Assembly (NCBI GenBank): GCA_035510555.1
Contig: DATKGX010000040.1
Coordinates: 1 to 6,847 of the forward strand
Reading direction: 5' to 3'
Source of the DNA: DATKGX01 sp035510555
Lineage (GTDB): Bacteria > Patescibacteriota > Microgenomatia > Levybacterales > UBA12049
Length of the DNA stretch: 6,847 bases
Each line of letters begins with the position of its first letter. Positions within the stretch are counted from its first letter, which is position 1. The notes under the pieces are model-generated. The model saw only the letters and a list, made by a program, of their open reading frames with translations, was not told the DNA's origin and searched no databases. The translations under genes and the position numbers were made by a program. Of the stretch, positions 4,946 through 6,847 are shown piece after piece.

Positions 4946-6733
4946 ATGGCTGAATCGTTAACTTTTGCAAAAATCGTCGCTAACCCCAGCGCTTTCTCCT
5001 GGTCACAGGTTTATAGCGCCGGCAAATTATTTGCTGTTATTTCACTGGAAGCCCAAGAGGAAAATTTAGAAAAAGATTTTCTAAATATTGTCGGCAAAGA
5101 AATCCTTAACACGTTGGAACAGGAGTTTTTTACGCTGGAAACTAAAGATTTGGAATCAATTAAGGCCGCTGTCCTAACCACTGCCAAAAAAATTCCCGCT
5201 GAAATAAACTGTTCGTTTGTCATCGCCGCTCTTACTAATAACATTTTGTATTTATATATTTTGGGTAACGGCCGGGCCTCTTTGAAAAGAGACGGCAAGC
5301 TTGGTAATCTGATTGAAGCCGCTGACCAAAAATCCGATGTTTTAAAAGAGGCTTCCGGATATTTACAAGATGGTGATGTTGTTGTTCTGCAAACAAAGCA
5401 GTTTTCCGATGTCATTTCCGTCGGCACTTTATCGGAATTTATGGACAATTTAGCGCCAAGCGAGGCTGCCGAAAATCTGGCGCCTTTGGTACACGAAAAA
5501 GAAGAGGCGGGAGCCGCCGCGATTATTGCCCATTACAAAGCCCCAACCGCCGAAGAGGTGGCTGAGCCATTAATGGAACCGGAGACGGAAGTTGAAGAAA
5601 AGACAGTTGAAGACGAACAAAATTCAAGCGAATCGCCTTTTTACTCCCCGACCGTCACCAGAAAAACCAGTCTTTTGGATAAAGCCCGACCTTTAACAGC
5701 TGCTTTGTTTTCTAGACTAAAACGACCGCAAGATATTGGCCTTAATCATTCCAGAAAAGTTATTTTGACAATTGTAATTGTGATTTTAGTAGTTTTTGTC
5801 GGTAGTGTTTTCTTCGCCATCAATAAACAACAAGCCGATAAAACCCAGAGTGCTTTTGCGGCCGTCTATCCGCAGGCGTTGAAAGATTACAATGAAGGCC
5901 AAGGCTTGGTTGAATTAAATCAGAATCTGGCCAGAGATAGCTTCCAACAAGCCCAGCAGCTTTTAAATAGCGGTAAAGATAACTTGCCGAAAAACTCACC
6001 TGAGGAAAAACAGGTTTTAGATCTTTTGGGTAAAGTTAATTCGGCGCTCTCTGCCTCCTCCGGCGTCACTAATGCAGCAACCAAAGAAGTTCCAATTAGC
6101 ACGAGCCAATTACTTTTGGCCGAAACCAAAAACGACGGCTTGTATTTTACCGAGGATGCCAGTCATATTTATGGATTGACGGCAACCGCAGTTTATACCC
6201 TAAATCCTGACGGCACCAACAAAAAATCAATTATCACCAACAGCAATGATTGGAAACAGCCGGGCGGACTATCCACTTATCTTGGTAATGTTTACGTTCT
6301 GGATCAAGCGCAAAACCAAATTTTGAAATACGTTAATGCCGATTCGGGTTTTGTCAAAGCCAATTATTTCTCTTCCACGTCTCCGGATTTATCCAAAGCC
6401 GTTTCGATTGCCATCGACAGCTCAATTTATGTCCTAACTTCGAATGGTAATATCAATAAGTTTACCAAAGGCAACGCCGATACTTTCACCATCGCCGGTT
6501 TGGATACCCCCCTTAATCACCCAACCCAGATTTCTACCAATTTAAATGACGACAATGTTTATGTTTTAGATAACGGCAACTCAAGAATTGTGGTTTTGGA
6601 TAAAAGCGGCAATTACAAAAACCAATATCAGGCGGGGGTTTTAAAAACCGCTAAGGATTTTGAAGTTTTGGAAAAAGACAAAAAAATCTACGTCCTCTCC
6701 GGCGGCAAAACCTACGAAATTGATTTGAAATAG
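4946..6733 (+). CDS. PP2C-like (degenerate) / transmembrane / beta-propeller protein
   Basis: 595 aa in four parts. (a) Residues 1-200 resemble a PPM/PP2C phosphatase fold: FAVISLE (29-35) stands where FAVADGMGG is expected, LGNGRASLKRDGKL (106-119) where GDSRAYLxRxGxL is expected, then GYLQDGDVVVLQT (138-150) and a terminal EEAGAAAIIAHYK (186-198). The metal-binding Asp residues of both the DGxGG and GDS motifs are missing, so this is probably a pseudophosphatase. (b) An acidic linker (about 200-230) and a basic stretch. (c) One membrane helix at about 271-291. (d) Outside the cell, a helical segment (about 296-372) and a C-terminal propeller (about 385-595) built of repeats such as GNVYVLDQAQNQILKY, SSIYVLTSNGNINKF, DNVYVLDNGNSRIVVLD and KKIYVLSGGKTYEIDL, of NHL/SMP-30 style. 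It starts 3 bases after the small membrane gene. It suggests a one-pass sensor or scaffold; the ligand and partner are unknown. Confidence 0.8.
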   Translation: MAESLTFAKIVANPSAFSWSQVYSAGKLFAVISLEAQEENLEKDFLNIVGKEILNTLEQEFFTLETKDLESIKAAVLTTAKKIPAEINCSFVIAALTNNILYLYILGNGRASLKRDGKLGNLIEAADQKSDVLKEASGYLQDGDVVVLQTKQFSDVISVGTLSEFMDNLAPSEAAENLAPLVHEKEEAGAAAIIAHYKAPTAEEVAEPLMEPETEVEEKTVEDEQNSSESPFYSPTVTRKTSLLDKARPLTAALFSRLKRPQDIGLNHSRKVILTIVIVILVVFVGSVFFAINKQQADKTQSAFAAVYPQALKDYNEGQGLVELNQNLARDSFQQAQQLLNSGKDNLPKNSPEEKQVLDLLGKVNSALSASSGVTNAATKEVPISTSQLLLAETKNDGLYFTEDASHIYGLTATAVYTLNPDGTNKKSIITNSNDWKQPGGLSTYLGNVYVLDQAQNQILKYVNADSGFVKANYFSSTSPDLSKAVSIAIDSSIYVLTSNGNINKFTKGNADTFTIAGLDTPLNHPTQISTNLNDDNVYVLDNGNSRIVVLDKSGNYKNQYQAGVLKTAKDFEVLEKDKKIYVLSGGKTYEIDLK

Positions 6734-6762
6734 TTGCTTTTCCCCTTAAATTTTGGTATATT
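6734..6762 (+). promoter_or_regulatory. Promoter of the gene starting at 6773
   Basis: -35 TTGCTT (6734-6739), a spacer of exactly 17 bases, and -10 TATATT (6757-6762) with the TGn extension (TGG at 6754-6756). The predicted transcription start near 6769 is about 4 bases before the ATG at 6773, and no Shine-Dalgarno sequence is present. The distance from the -10 box to the ATG is the same as at 2315-2331. The box begins right after the stop of the propeller gene, with no terminator hairpin between them. Confidence 0.6.
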
Positions 6763-6772
6763 CTTCAAACTT

Positions 6773-6847
6773 ATGATAGAAACAAGTAGTAACAATCCAG
6801 ATCTAGTAACAACGCCAGCTTTAGTATCTACAATTGAGCTTGAACCT
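6773..6847 (+). CDS. Start of an unidentified gene, 3' truncated
   Basis: 25 codons are visible from an ATG to the right edge with no stop. The peptide begins MIETSSNNPDLV and is polar with Thr, Pro and Glu; there is no signal peptide or membrane helix in what can be seen, and no family is recognisable. It is supported as a gene start mainly by the well-formed promoter immediately upstream and by its placement 39 bases after the preceding stop. Confidence 0.5.
   Translation, partial: MIETSSNNPDLVTTPALVSTIELEP

Noticed and set aside
1..6847. CRISPR array, tRNA, insertion sequence or phage signature
   Set aside because: No regularly spaced repeats, no cloverleaf-like segment, and no transposase, integrase or terminal inverted repeats were seen on either strand.

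Overview
The window looks like part of a small-genome bacterium of the Candidate Phyla Radiation (Patescibacteria), most likely the Microgenomates side. This placement is inferred from gene content and style: moderately AT-rich DNA, very tight packing, a divergent ribulose-phosphate epimerase next to RpiB, a membrane PH-domain protein, a degenerate PP2C-like domain fused through one membrane helix to a beta-propeller, and a SpoIID hydrolase with a long coiled coil. No marker gene (16S, ribosomal protein) is present to prove it. TGA is used as a normal stop at 4035-4037, so the Gracilibacteria-type code (TGA = Gly) does not apply. There are no RNA genes, CRISPR arrays or mobile elements that I can support.

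Layout. (1) 2-550, + strand: the C-terminal end of a class A penicillin-binding protein (transpeptidase KTGT box), cut by the left edge. (2) 543-2245, - strand: a membrane-anchored LytR_C-domain protein, then rpiB and an rpe-like gene, which are translationally coupled. The rpe-like gene converges on the PBP gene and the two coding regions overlap by 8 bp. (3) 2246-2330: a compact divergent promoter region. (4) 2331-6733, + strand: a four-gene run with spacings of +4, -17 and +3 bases, encoding a secreted coiled-coil/SpoIID protein, a bacterial PH-domain membrane protein, a 77-residue two-helix membrane protein, and a PP2C-like/TM/propeller protein. (5) 6734-6847: a good promoter and the first 25 codons of an unidentified gene. 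No non-coding stretch exceeds about 90 bases.

How it fits together. Apart from the two pentose-phosphate enzymes, every recognisable product acts at the envelope: peptidoglycan synthesis (PBP), peptidoglycan cleavage (SpoIID), a wall-associated LytR_C domain, and three membrane proteins. The four-gene + strand run could be a wall-remodelling module in which a catalytically dead phosphatase-like domain inside the cell is tied to a propeller outside. That is inference. RpiB and the Rpe-like protein would interconvert ribose-5-P, ribulose-5-P and xylulose-5-P.

The most notable regulatory signal is that three + strand genes are preceded by an extended -10 box (TGnTATAAT-like) only 7 to 10 bases before the ATG, with no Shine-Dalgarno sequence. 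This predicts leaderless or nearly leaderless mRNAs. By contrast, lytR_C and rpe on the - strand have clear Shine-Dalgarno sequences.
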